Assembly (NCBI RefSeq): GCF_041081105.1
Contig: NZ_CP163528.1
Location: 930,001 to 994,000 of the forward strand
Direction: 5' to 3'
DNA: 64,000 bases
From: Promicromonospora sp. Populi
GTDB taxonomy: Bacteria > Actinomycetota > Actinomycetes > Actinomycetales > Cellulomonadaceae
Below are positions 42,234-50,984 of the stretch, piece by piece. The notes below the pieces were generated by a model. It was not told the origin of the DNA. It searched no databases and worked only from the letters and a program-made list of their open reading frames with translations. Numbering within the stretch: the stretch's first letter is position 1; each line of letters starts with the position of its first letter. The position numbers and the translations under genes were made by a program.

Positions 42234-42770
42234 GTGCACATCGCCCCCGAATCCCCCGCCCTCGCCGACGTCCGCACGCTCCTCGACGAGCACCTCACCG
42301 ACATGTTCGCCACCTCCCCGCCCGAGAGCGTGCACGCACTGGACCACTCGGCGCTCCTCGCCCCGTCCCTCACCTTCTGGACCGCACGGGACGACGACGG
42401 CGCCCTGCTCGGCTGCGGCGCCCTCAGCGCCCTCGACCCTGTTCACCCGCCCGAGGTGGACGCCGAGATCAAGTCCATGCGCACCGCAACCCACGCCCGG
42501 GGCCGCGGCGTCGCATCCGCCCTGCTGGACGCGATCCTCACCGAGGCCCGACGACGCCGGTACACCCGGGTGAGCCTCGAGACAGGAACACAGGACTACT
42601 TCGCCCCGGCACGACGCCTCTACGCACGGCACGGGTTCACCGAGTGCGGACCGTTCGGCACCTACACCCTCGACCCGCACAGCGTGTTCATGACCTTGGA
42701 GCTGCCTGGACCGCGGACCCATGAGCCCGGGACCACGGCTCCCGCCGCAGCCGAAACCGCAAGCTCCTGA
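42234..42770 (+). CDS. GNAT family N-acetyltransferase
   Basis: This 178-aa acetyl-CoA-dependent transferase has the motif A block EIKSMRTATHARGRGVASAL (acetyl-CoA pyrophosphate loop RGRGVA) and LETGTQDYFAPARRLYARHG near the end. It has the typical YitI/YafP-like layout. The acceptor is unknown. GTG 42234 is preceded by GAAGAT 6 nt upstream. Its 3' end overlaps the remains of a phosphatase gene on the other strand. Confidence 0.9.
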   Translation: MHIAPESPALADVRTLLDEHLTDMFATSPPESVHALDHSALLAPSLTFWTARDDDGALLGCGALSALDPVHPPEVDAEIKSMRTATHARGRGVASALLDAILTEARRRRYTRVSLETGTQDYFAPARRLYARHGFTECGPFGTYTLDPHSVFMTLELPGPRTHEPGTTAPAAAETASS

Positions 42771-43163
42771 CACGGGCCTCGTCCAGCCCGGCATACCGCA
42801 GGTAGGCGACCGGGTCCAGGTCCGCGAGCCACCCCAGGAGCGCCGCCCGGCGCTCGCGGACGCGCACGTCGAGCTGCTGGGCGGTCCAGGTCTCCCCCGG
42901 GTGCTGGACCCAGGCGCCCCGCTCGCCCGGAAGACGCCGCCGATCAGGTGCGGGTACATGGCGATGTTGGGCGCATAGGACCGCGGGTGGGAAGTGCGGG
43001 TCCCCGGGGTCCTCGGTCGGGGTGTTGCGGGTGACGATCTCGCCTGGCCCGGTGGCGCCGGGAAACCGGTCGTGAGCCTGCTTGATCTCGGCGGGGTTGC
43101 GCAGGTCGACGACGGTGGAGAGCCCGGCGTCAAGGGCCGCCCGGACGCCGTTGCGTATAAGCA
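42688..43163 (-). pseudogene. Decayed tyrosine/serine phosphatase gene
   Basis: Recognisable pieces in order are ALDAGLSTVVDLRNPAEIK and then TRNTPTEDPGDPHF in one frame, HPRSYAPNIAMYPHLIGGVF in another, and TAQQLDVRVRERRAALLGWL with DPVAYLRYAGLDEARVRSLR back in the first. The catalytic loop HCxxGxDRTG expected between the last two pieces is absent, and the N-terminus is cut off. At least two internal deletions have occurred. It was probably a cytoplasmic phosphotyrosine phosphatase. Confidence 0.8.
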
Positions 43164-43244
43164 ACAAAGTTCAGCAAGATATGCCAAGCGAGATCACCTC
43201 TGGGAGCCTTGGAGCGCTCATTCTCAGTCCCCGAGGAGTCCCAG

Positions 43245-44003
43245 ATGGCCATTCCGACCATGACCGCAACGCACCACCGAGTCGTCGCCACGCTGCTCAG
43301 CCCGCCACGCCTTGCCCCGTACCTGAGAGCCTCGGACTGCAACGTGCGCGCCGCGCTCTCGCTGTACCAGTGGAACGTGGACATGTCTTCCGCGGTCTAC
43401 AAGATGCTGCACCTTCTGGAGGTCTTCCTCCGCAATGCCATGGATGCCGAGCTGCGAACCTGGAATGCGACGCAGATCGACCCGAGGACCGGCCGGCCGC
43501 ACGGACCTGACTGGCTCCTCGACCCGTCACGACTGGTCGAGTGGATCGTTCGTCGTACGGAGATCGACAAGGCAACCCGTCGCGCGATGCTCGCGGTCAA
43601 GGATTCCAGCACCGGTCCCCGGACTATGACCCATGACGATGTTCTGGCTCAGATGATGTTCAGCACCTGGAGGTTTCTCCTGCCGAGCAAGGATCCCGGC
43701 CGCCAGCTCCTTTGGCGCGAAGCCATTTCGCTTGCCTTCCCGAACTTGGCACGACCAGTCGCGAACCTGGTGCAGGACGTCGACGGCCTGTACCGGCTTC
43801 GGAACCGGATCGCGCACCTCGAGCCGCTCCTGCCGGGCGGTGCTGTTGTGAAGGGCCACCTCAGAGCTGCACGCCGAGTACTCGAAGCGGTCGAGCCGAC
43901 GGCGGAACAGTGGCTCGTGTCGCACCAGACCGTCTCGACGGTCGTCGCGGAGATGCCCGAACCTGCCTCAGAAATGCCTAACGGCCCCCTCAGTGAAAAC
44001 TGA
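43245..44003 (+). CDS. Abi-like HEPN-domain protein
   Basis: This 252-aa soluble helical protein resembles the Abi_2/AbiD-F family linked to abortive phage infection. Features are ALSLYQWNVDMSSAVYKMLH with LLEVFLRNAMDAELRTWN, a central LAQMMFSTWRFLLPSKD, and the terminal LYRLRNRIAHLEPLLPG, containing the RN-x3-H HEPN ribonuclease motif. ATG 43245 has gaggag about 9 nt upstream. It follows a decayed phosphatase gene, suggesting insertion into a variable spot. Defence function is inferred from family only. Confidence 0.8.
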   Translation: MAIPTMTATHHRVVATLLSPPRLAPYLRASDCNVRAALSLYQWNVDMSSAVYKMLHLLEVFLRNAMDAELRTWNATQIDPRTGRPHGPDWLLDPSRLVEWIVRRTEIDKATRRAMLAVKDSSTGPRTMTHDDVLAQMMFSTWRFLLPSKDPGRQLLWREAISLAFPNLARPVANLVQDVDGLYRLRNRIAHLEPLLPGGAVVKGHLRAARRVLEAVEPTAEQWLVSHQTVSTVVAEMPEPASEMPNGPLSEN

Positions 44004-44010
44004 AAGGGCC
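43981..44010 (+). terminator. Imperfect hairpin at end of Abi-like gene
   Basis: ggccccctcagt and actgaaagggcc pair with two mismatches around gaaa. It overlaps the stop codon at 44003. Confidence 0.5.
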
Positions 44011-44108
44011 GCGGCCAATCTATAACCGGGAGACCTGCCCCGGCTTTCGTGTATCAGGCTAGACCACTCGCACCACCAGTGCCACCGCGAACCGTCCCTG
44101 ACCGAGCG

Positions 44109-45065
44109 CTACTGCCTCCGCGGTACCGGGATGCGGTCCAGGTCGGCCGCCACGGTGAGCTCGCCGTCGAACACGGTGCGCGCCTCCTTCTCGAACTCCG
44201 TCGGGTCGGTGTACCGCTGCGAGAAGTGGGTCAGCACCAGGCTGCGCACGCCGCTCTGGGCGGCCACTGTCGCCGCCTGCAGGGCGGTCAGGTGGCCGTG
44301 GTCGCGTGCCAGGTCCCGGTCGCGGTCCAGGAACGTGGACTCGATGACGAGCAGGTCGACGCCGTCGGCGAGAGCCCACACGGCGTCGCACATCCGGGTG
44401 TCCATCACGAACGCGAACGACTGCCCCAGGCGGGGTTCGCTGACGTCCTCGACTCGGAAGGTGCCGTGCGGGGTCCGCAGCGTCCCCTCCTTGGTGAGCC
44501 GTCCCACGTCGGGCCCGGTGATGCCTGCCGCGGCCAGGCGCTCCTGGTCCATGCGCCGACCGTCCGGCTCGTCGAGCCGGTACCCGTACGCCTCCAGCGA
44601 GTGGTCCAGGCGGGCGGCGCTCAGGACGGCCGGGCCGTGCAGCTCGCCGGGCACACGCGGCACGACACCGTCGCGGGACAACCCCTGCAGCGCGAGGTGC
44701 TCCTGGTGGTAGTAGGCGGTGGAGTCGCACAGGGCCTCGACCCAGCGCCGGCCGGACTCCGGGAACGTCACCGGCACGGTCTGCGGCACGGCGTCGAGGC
44801 TGATGCGCTGCACCACGCCCGCCAGCCCGAGGCTGTGGTCACCGTGCAGGTGCGTGATCGCGATCCGGGTCAGGGCTGTCGCCGAGATCCCGGCGTGCAG
44901 CATCTGGCGCTGGGATCCCTCCCCGGGGTCGAACAGGATGACCTCGTCGTCCCAGAACAGCGCGTAGCCGTTGTGGTTGCGGGTCCTCGTGGGCACCTGG
45001 CTGGCGGTGCCGAGCGCTACGAGCTCACGGCTCGAGACGCGATGGTTGGCGGGGCGTTGGAACAC
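44109..45065 (-). CDS. rnz: Ribonuclease Z
   Basis: This 318-aa metallo-beta-lactamase-fold endonuclease matures tRNA 3' ends. Signatures are [81 protein letters not shown] and LTHFSQRY. The exosite region is short, as in actinobacterial RNase Z. The GTG at 45065 has CAGAAT 6 nt upstream. Confidence 0.94.
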   Translation of the reverse strand: MFQRPANHRVSSRELVALGTASQVPTRTRNHNGYALFWDDEVILFDPGEGSQRQMLHAGISATALTRIAITHLHGDHSLGLAGVVQRISLDAVPQTVPVTFPESGRRWVEALCDSTAYYHQEHLALQGLSRDGVVPRVPGELHGPAVLSAARLDHSLEAYGYRLDEPDGRRMDQERLAAAGITGPDVGRLTKEGTLRTPHGTFRVEDVSEPRLGQSFAFVMDTRMCDAVWALADGVDLLVIESTFLDRDRDLARDHGHLTALQAATVAAQSGVRSLVLTHFSQRYTDPTEFEKEARTVFDGELTVAADLDRIPVPRRQ

Positions 45066-45157
45066 GTTCGCATTCTGTCCCTACAGCGCAGCGCGAGCAC
45101 GGCAACCGGCACGGGAAAATCACTGCCGAGCCGATCCGGTACCAAACTTTCTGAAGA

Positions 45158-45493
45158 TCACCCGCAGCCGGGCAAGACGTTCATCGGGTCACAGCCGTAC
45201 CTCGCTTGTGCCAGCACGAGCACAGCCCAGGCAAAGCCGATCAGCATCGCCGCGCCGACGAGTATGTTGAGGACGGGGTAGGTTCCGTCCTGCAGGACCG
45301 GGGCGAGTGCGAGGGCCGCTCCGGCGAGCAGGCAACCTAGGGCAACAATGGTGATTGGGCTGGTCAGAGCGTCGGACGTCGACAGCTCGAGCCATCCGAA
45401 TTGCTCCCCCACGAGGGTCAGTGCGAGGTAGGGCAGGGCGAACCCCAGTGCCGCGATCGCACGCCAGTCCATGATCGAGATCTTCGACAGCAC
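45158..45493 (-). CDS. Small membrane protein of unknown function
   Basis: This protein of about 111 aa has three predicted transmembrane helices (AIAALGFALPYLALTL, SPITIVALGCLLAGAALALA, LNILVGAAMLIGFAWAVLVL). It ends in a Cys-rich CDPMNVLPGCG. GTG 45493 has ggagg 5 nt upstream and is preferred to ATG 45472. No family was recognised. Confidence 0.65.
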   Translation of the reverse strand: MLSKISIMDWRAIAALGFALPYLALTLVGEQFGWLELSTSDALTSPITIVALGCLLAGAALALAPVLQDGTYPVLNILVGAAMLIGFAWAVLVLAQARYGCDPMNVLPGCG

Positions 45494-45701
45494 GCTGACC
45501 TCCACTTTTGACCTGCTCCAGACGGTGGCCAAACACCCCCCACAAGTGTTAATAATCGGGGGGCGGTCCGCTATCTTTGGTAGTGATTTTCACAGAATCC
45601 GACATATTCGTACGTTCTCCACTTTCGGGACTCTCGCACTGATGACACTCTGTGGCGCGTCGTAGCGCCACCGGCGGCACGGCTGTCGAGGAAGGACGCG
45701 C

Positions 45702-46952
45702 ATGGCGAGGGATGGACGCGTGGGCAAGCCCGCGTACGCAGCGGTGTCGACGCGGATCACCGGCATCCAGCTCGATCGTGCCCGCTTACGGGAGATAGCG
45801 GTCGTTCGCGTCGATGAACGGGGCGCAGTCGTCGACGAGTGGTCGGCGGTGCTCCACCCGGACGGCGCCTGGATCGCGCTCGCCGACGTCGCCGGCACCC
45901 TGCGTGAACGGCTGTCCCAGATGGCGATCGTGACGCACAACGGCCGGCTCGGTATCGAGGTGCTGCGCTCCGAGCTCTCCCACCTGGGCTGGGACCTTCC
46001 CGCGCTGGCCCAGCTGACGATGATCGACGCGAGCTACCACTACCTTCCGGGCCTGGTGCACCGCCGCCTGTCGGACTGCTGCACCGCCGCCGGTGTGCCG
46101 TTCTCGGGTGGTGGCCTCCCGTCGAGCTCCAACCCCGTGCACGAGGCCCGCGGGGTGGCCGGCCTGCTCGGCCGGTTCGTCGAGACCTCGGACGGCGTCA
46201 ACGACCTGCCCGAGCTGCTGCAGGTCACGCTCCGCGCCTGGGTGTACCCGTGGCCGACAGCGCCCAGCCGTGAGCCGGACGCTCCCCGGCCCTGGCCGGG
46301 CAAGCGCGCTCCGAGCGTTCTGACGTCGCTTTCCGGGCAGCCGCTGGCGGACGGGATAGCCGCCGTCGCCGACGTGCGCACGCACGGCTATCTGGCGCTC
46401 ATCGCGGAGGCGCTCCAGGACGGGCGGCTGACGCCCGAAACCGCGGTAGGGCTGTCCGAGGCCGAGGTGCTCTACCGCCTGACCTCGGACGCGGCCGCCG
46501 CGGCCCGCAAGGCGTTCTTCGACGCGCTCGTCCACCAGGCGATCGAGGCCGACCGGTACCACCTGGAGGTCCGCCAGGAGCTGTGGCGCGTCGCGGACAC
46601 GCTCGGCTGCTCACGGGACTCCGTCATCGAGCCGATCGTCGAGGCGACGCCGGTGGAGTTCCCCAAGCTGATCGACGAGTCGGGGGCCAAGAAGCCGACC
46701 GACGGCCGCAACCGGGCGACCCCGGCACAGATGCGTGCCTGGGCCATCGCCAACGGGTTCGACGTCGAGGGCTACATCCGCCTGCCCTGGTCGATCGTGC
46801 GGGCCTTCGAGGAGGCACACGCCGAGCCGGTGGACCGGACGCCGCGCATCGTGCGTGACCCGAGGACCAGCGGGCCGGATCTCGACGACGGTGTGCCGCA
46901 GCTCGAGTTCGACCGCCTGGAGACCCCGCCGATCGGCAACCCGCTCGTCTGA
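45702..46952 (+). CDS. Degenerate DnaQ-like exonuclease with TerB-like and Lsr2-like domains
   Basis: The 416-aa protein begins with a DnaQ-type fold (YAAVSTRITGIQLDRARLRE), but the DxE metal ligands read S-x-R, and the later HNGRLGIEVL lacks the usual Asp, so nuclease activity is doubtful. A TerB-like helical segment follows (FFDALVHQAIEADRYHLEVR, about residues 265-300). The last third has TPAQMRAWAIANGFDVEGYI and RLPWSIVRAFEEAH, closely matching the C-terminal DNA-binding domain of Lsr2. The AT-hook RGR is not conserved. A gaggaagg precedes the ATG. A DNA-binding scaffold role is plausible. Confidence 0.75.
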   Translation: MARDGRVGKPAYAAVSTRITGIQLDRARLREIAVVRVDERGAVVDEWSAVLHPDGAWIALADVAGTLRERLSQMAIVTHNGRLGIEVLRSELSHLGWDLPALAQLTMIDASYHYLPGLVHRRLSDCCTAAGVPFSGGGLPSSSNPVHEARGVAGLLGRFVETSDGVNDLPELLQVTLRAWVYPWPTAPSREPDAPRPWPGKRAPSVLTSLSGQPLADGIAAVADVRTHGYLALIAEALQDGRLTPETAVGLSEAEVLYRLTSDAAAAARKAFFDALVHQAIEADRYHLEVRQELWRVADTLGCSRDSVIEPIVEATPVEFPKLIDESGAKKPTDGRNRATPAQMRAWAIANGFDVEGYIRLPWSIVRAFEEAHAEPVDRTPRIVRDPRTSGPDLDDGVPQLEFDRLETPPIGNPLV

Positions 46953-46955
46953 GGC

Positions 46956-47978
46956 TCAGGCGCCCGGGAAGCCGTTCGGGTTCTGCGACTGCCAGCGCCA
47001 GGTGTCGGCGCACATGTCGTCGATCGTCTTGGTCGCGTGCCAGCCGAGCTCCGTGTTGGCGCGCGTCGGGTCGGCCCAGAACGCGGGCAGGTCGCCGGCC
47101 CGGCGCGGGCCGATCTCGTACGGCAGCTCGTGGCCGACCGCGCGCTCGAATGCCTTGAGCAGCTCCAGCACGGACGTGCCCGTGCCGGTGCCGAGGTTGA
47201 ACGCCCGCGCGGGCTGCGACATGTCGTCCAGGTGCTCCAGCGCCGCGACGTGCCCGGCGGCCAGGTCGGTGACGTGCAGGTAGTCCCGCTCAGCGGTGCC
47301 GTCTGCCGTTGGGTAGTCGTTCCCGAACACGGTCAGCTTGTCCCGCCGCCCCACGGCAACCTGGGCGATGAACGGCATCAGGTTGTTCGGGATGCCCTGC
47401 GGGTCCTCGCCGATGTTGCCGCTCTCGTGCGCGCCCACCGGGTTGAAGTAGCGCAGCAGCGCCACCTTCCAGCCCTCCGAGATCTGTGCGATGTCCGTCA
47501 GGACACGCTCGATCATCACCTTCGTCTGCCCGTACGGCGACGACGACGACAGGTACTCGTAGTCCTCCCGGTACGGCACGGGCGCCTTCTCGCCGTAGAC
47601 GGTGGCCGACGACGAGAACACCAGCTTCGTCACCCCGTACTTCTGCATCGACGCGGCCAGGGCGAACGTGGAGTCGAGGTTGTTGCGGTAGTAGTCCAAC
47701 GGCTTGGTCACCGACTCCCCCACCGCCTTGAACCCGGCGAAGTGGATGACGGCGTCGATCCGCTCGTGCGCGAACAGCCGCTCGGTCTTGTCGGCGTCGG
47801 TCAGGTTGAACCCGTGGAACGGGATCGCCCGGCCGGCGAGCGCCTCCAGGCGGCCCTGGACCGATGGCTTGGAGTTGGAGAAGTCGTCGACGACTATCAC
47901 GTCGTGACCGGCGGCTACCAGGGCGAGGACGGTGTGTGAGCCGATGTAGCCGGCCCCTCCGGAGACAAGAACGCGCAT
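46956..47978 (-). CDS. galE: UDP-glucose 4-epimerase
   Basis: This 340-aa enzyme interconverts UDP-glucose and UDP-galactose for sugar use and envelope polysaccharides. It has the N-terminal NAD motif VSGGAGYIGSH, the catalytic SSSATVYG and YGQTKVMIE (Ser, and Tyr-x-x-x-Lys), and DYLHVTDLAAGHVAAL near the end. ATG 47978 has TATCGT 6 nt upstream and also a nearby ggag, so it may be leaderless. It converges with the degenerate exonuclease gene with only 3 bp between stops. Confidence 0.96.
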   Translation of the reverse strand: MRVLVSGGAGYIGSHTVLALVAAGHDVIVVDDFSNSKPSVQGRLEALAGRAIPFHGFNLTDADKTERLFAHERIDAVIHFAGFKAVGESVTKPLDYYRNNLDSTFALAASMQKYGVTKLVFSSSATVYGEKAPVPYREDYEYLSSSSPYGQTKVMIERVLTDIAQISEGWKVALLRYFNPVGAHESGNIGEDPQGIPNNLMPFIAQVAVGRRDKLTVFGNDYPTADGTAERDYLHVTDLAAGHVAALEHLDDMSQPARAFNLGTGTGTSVLELLKAFERAVGHELPYEIGPRRAGDLPAFWADPTRANTELGWHATKTIDDMCADTWRWQSQNPNGFPGA

Positions 47979-47984
47979 GGCTCC

Positions 47985-47990
47985 ACGATA
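47985..47990 (-). promoter_or_regulatory. -10 element of galE promoter (TATCGT)
   Basis: TATCGT on the minus strand, 6 nt before ATG 47978. Confidence 0.4.
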
Positions 47991-48020
47991 TAGCCGGGAG
48001 GGGTCCCCGAGCCGCCGCCC

Positions 48021-48026
48021 TACGGT
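48021..48026 (+). promoter_or_regulatory. -10 element of leaderless promoter (TACGGT)
   Basis: TACGGT lies 7 nt before ATG 48034. Confidence 0.45.
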
Positions 48027-48033
48027 TCGGGGC

Positions 48034-48495
48034 ATGGAAGCGAAGATGGAAGCGAAAAAGGACAAGCGCCCTCCCAACCTGACAGGCGCCATCGTCATCC
48101 TCTGGCTGCAGGCCGCCGGCAACGGCTTCGTCGGGGCCATCACCATCGCCTCGGCGGTGTCCGACATGGAATACGGCAGGGACGCGGGCCTCGACCTGGC
48201 CGCCGGGCTGATCTGCGTCCTTGTCGTTCCGGTACTGATCGTCGGGGCTGTCGGCCTTGCCCGACGTCGGGTCCGGGCGCGGGTGCCGGTGATCGTCGTG
48301 GAGGGACTCATCCTCGTCAGCGGGCTGATCCAGCTGGTCCTGACGCTGGTCGCGGGCGGCTCGCCGGTGGGTGTCGTCGGGCTGATCCTCGCGGTCCTGG
48401 TGCTGCAGGGCACCCTGTCCAGGGAGTCCGACGACTGGCTCCGAGCGGGCGAGGAACCAAGCACCGCAGTGCGTGACACCACGCGCGAGTCCTGA
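48034..48495 (+). CDS. Hypothetical membrane protein
   Basis: This 153-aa protein has a charged Lys-rich start and four hydrophobic helices (TGAIVILWLQAAGNGFVGA, LAAGLICVLVVPVLIVGAVG, VIVVEGLILVSGLIQLVLTL, GVVGLILAVLVLQG). No family was recognised beyond general resemblance to small actinobacterial membrane proteins. It diverges from galE. The stop lies inside a 40-bp palindrome. Confidence 0.75.
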   Translation: MEAKMEAKKDKRPPNLTGAIVILWLQAAGNGFVGAITIASAVSDMEYGRDAGLDLAAGLICVLVVPVLIVGAVGLARRRVRARVPVIVVEGLILVSGLIQLVLTLVAGGSPVGVVGLILAVLVLQGTLSRESDDWLRAGEEPSTAVRDTTRES

Positions 48496-48525
48496 GCCTG
48501 ACGACGTCGTCGGGCTCAGGACTCG
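48486..48525. terminator. Near-perfect 40-bp palindrome at gene end
   Basis: cgagtcctgagcctgacgac is followed directly by its complement with a single G-T mismatch; in RNA the centre would open into a small loop. It overlaps the stop codon at 48495 and very likely ends the transcript. Confidence 0.75.
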
Positions 48526-48557
48526 CTGGATGCTGGATCCGGTGGCCCACTGCTCGG

Positions 48558-48563
48558 TACTGT
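48558..48563 (+). promoter_or_regulatory. -10 element of leaderless promoter (TACTGT)
   Basis: TACTGT lies 7 nt before ATG 48571. Confidence 0.45.
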
Positions 48564-48570
48564 CGCGGGC

Positions 48571-49281
48571 ATGACCGTGCCAGAGGCGATGTTCCTGTTC
48601 GCGCTCGTCGCGATCCCCCTGACGCTGATGCCGGGCCTGGACAGCGCGCTCGTGCTTCGCACCGCCGTCGTCAGCGGACGCAGGCACGCGTACGCGACGG
48701 CGCTCGGCATCAACGTGGGCGTCCTGGCCTGGGGCGTCGCTGCCGCCGTCGGCGCGACGGCGGTCCTTGCCGCCTCCGAGACCGCCTACCGTGCGCTCAC
48801 CCTGGCCGGCGCCGCGTATCTCGTGTGGCTGGGCGGCCGGATGCTGTGGTCCAGCTTCCGCCCCGGCCGCTACGACGCGTTGCCCGACGCTGCCGTCTCC
48901 ACCCCCGCGCTGTCGAGCCCCGCCGTGTCCAGCGACGTCCCCGTGACCGCCGGCCGACGCTCCGCCTGGCGCTCGTTCGCCCTCGGCGCCACGACCAACC
49001 TGCTGAACCCGAAGATCGGCGTCTTCTACCTCGCTACCATCCCCCAGTTCCTCCCCGACGACGTGCCCCACCTGCTCATGGGCCTGCTGCTGGCAGTGGA
49101 GCACGACGTCCTCGGGTTCGCCTGGCTGGCCCTCCTGATCAACGCCGCCGGTCTGGCGAAGCGCTGGCTGTCCGGGCGGGCGATCGCGCGGGTCACCGAC
49201 CGCGTGACGGGCGTGGTCCTGCTCGCCTTCGGCGGGCGCCTCGGGTGGAACGCCCTGAGCGGACAGGCCCGCGTGCTCTGA
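48571..49281 (+). CDS. LysE/RhtB family amino-acid exporter
   Basis: This 236-aa inner-membrane protein has about six helices. The N-terminal block FLFALVAIPLTLMPGLDSALV (with LMPGLD in place of the common PGP) and LGINVGVLAWGVAAAVGATA with AYLVWLGGRMLW are typical. The later ALGATTNLLNPKIGVFYLAT is the family core. It exports an unknown amino acid or derivative. A small gcccgg/ccgggc hairpin follows the stop (about 49282-49298). Confidence 0.92.
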   Translation: MTVPEAMFLFALVAIPLTLMPGLDSALVLRTAVVSGRRHAYATALGINVGVLAWGVAAAVGATAVLAASETAYRALTLAGAAYLVWLGGRMLWSSFRPGRYDALPDAAVSTPALSSPAVSSDVPVTAGRRSAWRSFALGATTNLLNPKIGVFYLATIPQFLPDDVPHLLMGLLLAVEHDVLGFAWLALLINAAGLAKRWLSGRAIARVTDRVTGVVLLAFGGRLGWNALSGQARVL

Positions 49282-49376
49282 GGCCCGGTCGGCCGGGCGA
49301 GGCTGCCCTGTCCGCCGTTCGAGCCAGCCGCCGCGACACCCGCTCCGTGCTCCCCCACCGGCGTGATCAGGGCCGA

Positions 49377-49382
49377 TACCCT
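49377..49382 (+). promoter_or_regulatory. -10 element of leaderless promoter (TACCCT)
   Basis: TACCCT lies 6 nt before the GTG at 49389. Confidence 0.45.
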
Positions 49383-49388
49383 CGCCCC

Positions 49389-50879
49389 GTGGCGTACACC
49401 GAGCAGCGCACCGACTCCGCGGGCCGCACCGGTCACATCGGCCGGTTCCGGGTCGACGGGCGCCTGCGCAGCACCCGCCGCTTCACCGCGAAGCGCGAGG
49501 CGCTCGCGGAGGCGCGGCGTCAGGAGGAGGCCGGTAAGCACGCCGAGTGGGTGGACCCGGCCGCCAGCAGGGTCACGGTCGCGCAGTGGTTCGCCATCTG
49601 GCAGGAGGCCCGCGTCGACCGCGCGCCGCGCACCATCGAGGCCGAGCGTGAACGGTTCCGGTCCCTGGTCTCCCCCACCTTCGGCGACCGGCCGCTGCGG
49701 CAGGTGACGCATGAGGACGTCGCTCGCTGGGCGGCGACCATGACCTCTCCCACCACGGGTGAGACCGCCTCGCCGGCCCGGCGCCGGGATGCCGCGCGGC
49801 TCCTGGTCGCCCTGCTCGACGCCGCCGTCGACGCCCGGCGCCTGCGCAGCAACCCGGCGCGGACGCCGTCGGGCAAGGTGCCGAGCCTGCCCCGCGCACC
49901 GAAGACCAAGCCGCACCGCTACCTCTCGCACGAGCAGCTGCGTCGCGTCGCAGACGCGACCACGTCCCCGCAGACACGCACGCTGATCCTGCTCACGGCC
50001 CTGACGGGCCTGCGCTGGGGTGAGGTGAGCGCCCTGACCGTGGCCGACGTCGACCCGCTGCGCCGCCGCTTGCACGTCACCAAGGCGTACACGCGCCTGG
50101 ACGACGGCACTCTCCTGCTCGGCGACACGAAGACCCATGCGCGCCGGGAGGTGCCCCTGCCCGCGACCCTGGTCGAGGCAGTTGCGACGCAGGCGGCCGG
50201 CCGGGCGCCCGGCGACCTGCTGTTCACCGGGACGCGCGGCGGTGCGCTGCGCCGGGAGAGCTTCGACCGATCGGCGTTCCGCCCCGCCGTCCTCGCGGCA
50301 GGCCGCGCGGTCCGCACGCTGCGTGAGTCCCTGGGCCTACCTGCCTCCGGCCTGTACGACGACGCTGTGGTCGCCGCGGTCCGTCGGCTCCAGACCGACG
50401 GCGGGCTCCCACCGACCGGCGTCTGCGACCCGGAGACCTGGGCCCTCGTGTCTGACGCCGACCGGGCCCGGCGCGACGGCCGGGTCGGCGGGGCGCGCAC
50501 TGCCGGGACCGGCGCCGGGTCTTTGGCCGGGGGCATGACGCGCGGCGAGAAGGTGAGCCGCACCCGGCTGCTGGCGGCGCTCTCACGGACGACGCTCGGG
50601 CCGGGCGCCGAGGACTTCGACACGCTCACCCTGCACGACCTGCGCCACACGGCCGCCTCCCTCGCCATCTCCGGCGGGGCGACCGTCAAGGCGGTGCAGC
50701 GGATGCTCGGGCACGAGTCGCCGGTGCTCACGCTGTCCACCTACGCGGGCCTGTTCGAGGACGACCTCGACGCGCTGGGCGACACGATGAGCGCTGCGTT
50801 CCAGGCGTCCGCCGTCGTGCTGGGCACGGATCCAGGCGGCGCGCGGATCCTCCGCGGAAGTTTTTCTGCGAGTTCGTGA
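49389..50879 (+). CDS. Tyrosine recombinase with inserted peptidoglycan-binding-like domain
   Basis: The 496-aa integrase has an N-terminal arm-binding strand region (GRFRVDGRLRSTRRFTAKRE), a SAM-like core-binding domain (VTVAQWFAIWQEARVDRAPR) and a catalytic domain with all expected residues: Arg in LTGLRWGEVSAL, Lys in TKTHARREVPLP, HDLRHTAASLAI, GHESPVLTLSTY. Between Lys and the His-x-x-Arg box (residues about 305-365) lies GRAVRTLRESLGLPASGLYD with AVVAAVRRLQTDGGLPPTGV and CDPETWALV, which fits a PG_binding_1 domain. No attachment site or phage genes are visible nearby. GTG 49389 is fixed by TACCCT. Confidence 0.88.
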   Translation: MAYTEQRTDSAGRTGHIGRFRVDGRLRSTRRFTAKREALAEARRQEEAGKHAEWVDPAASRVTVAQWFAIWQEARVDRAPRTIEAERERFRSLVSPTFGDRPLRQVTHEDVARWAATMTSPTTGETASPARRRDAARLLVALLDAAVDARRLRSNPARTPSGKVPSLPRAPKTKPHRYLSHEQLRRVADATTSPQTRTLILLTALTGLRWGEVSALTVADVDPLRRRLHVTKAYTRLDDGTLLLGDTKTHARREVPLPATLVEAVATQAAGRAPGDLLFTGTRGGALRRESFDRSAFRPAVLAAGRAVRTLRESLGLPASGLYDDAVVAAVRRLQTDGGLPPTGVCDPETWALVSDADRARRDGRVGGARTAGTGAGSLAGGMTRGEKVSRTRLLAALSRTTLGPGAEDFDTLTLHDLRHTAASLAISGGATVKAVQRMLGHESPVLTLSTYAGLFEDDLDALGDTMSAAFQASAVVLGTDPGGARILRGSFSASS

Positions 50880-50885
50880 TCCTGA

Positions 50886-50912
50886 TGTCGAGACGAGCGC
50901 GGCGGCTCCGTC
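50886..50912 (+). promoter_or_regulatory. Candidate ECF42-type promoter
   Basis: TGTCGA (50886-50891), a 17-bp spacer and CGTC (50909-50912) match the -35/-10 pattern I recall for ECF42 sigma factors (TGTCGA and CGA/TC). It precedes the DGPF gene and its sigma gene, fitting autoregulation. A 9-bp leader hairpin follows at 50947-50966. Confidence 0.6.
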
Positions 50913-50984
50913 CTAGGGTCGAGGGCGCGAACAGCGTCCAGGACTCAGGGCCTCGTGCGAGGCCCTAGAACCAGGGAGAACATC

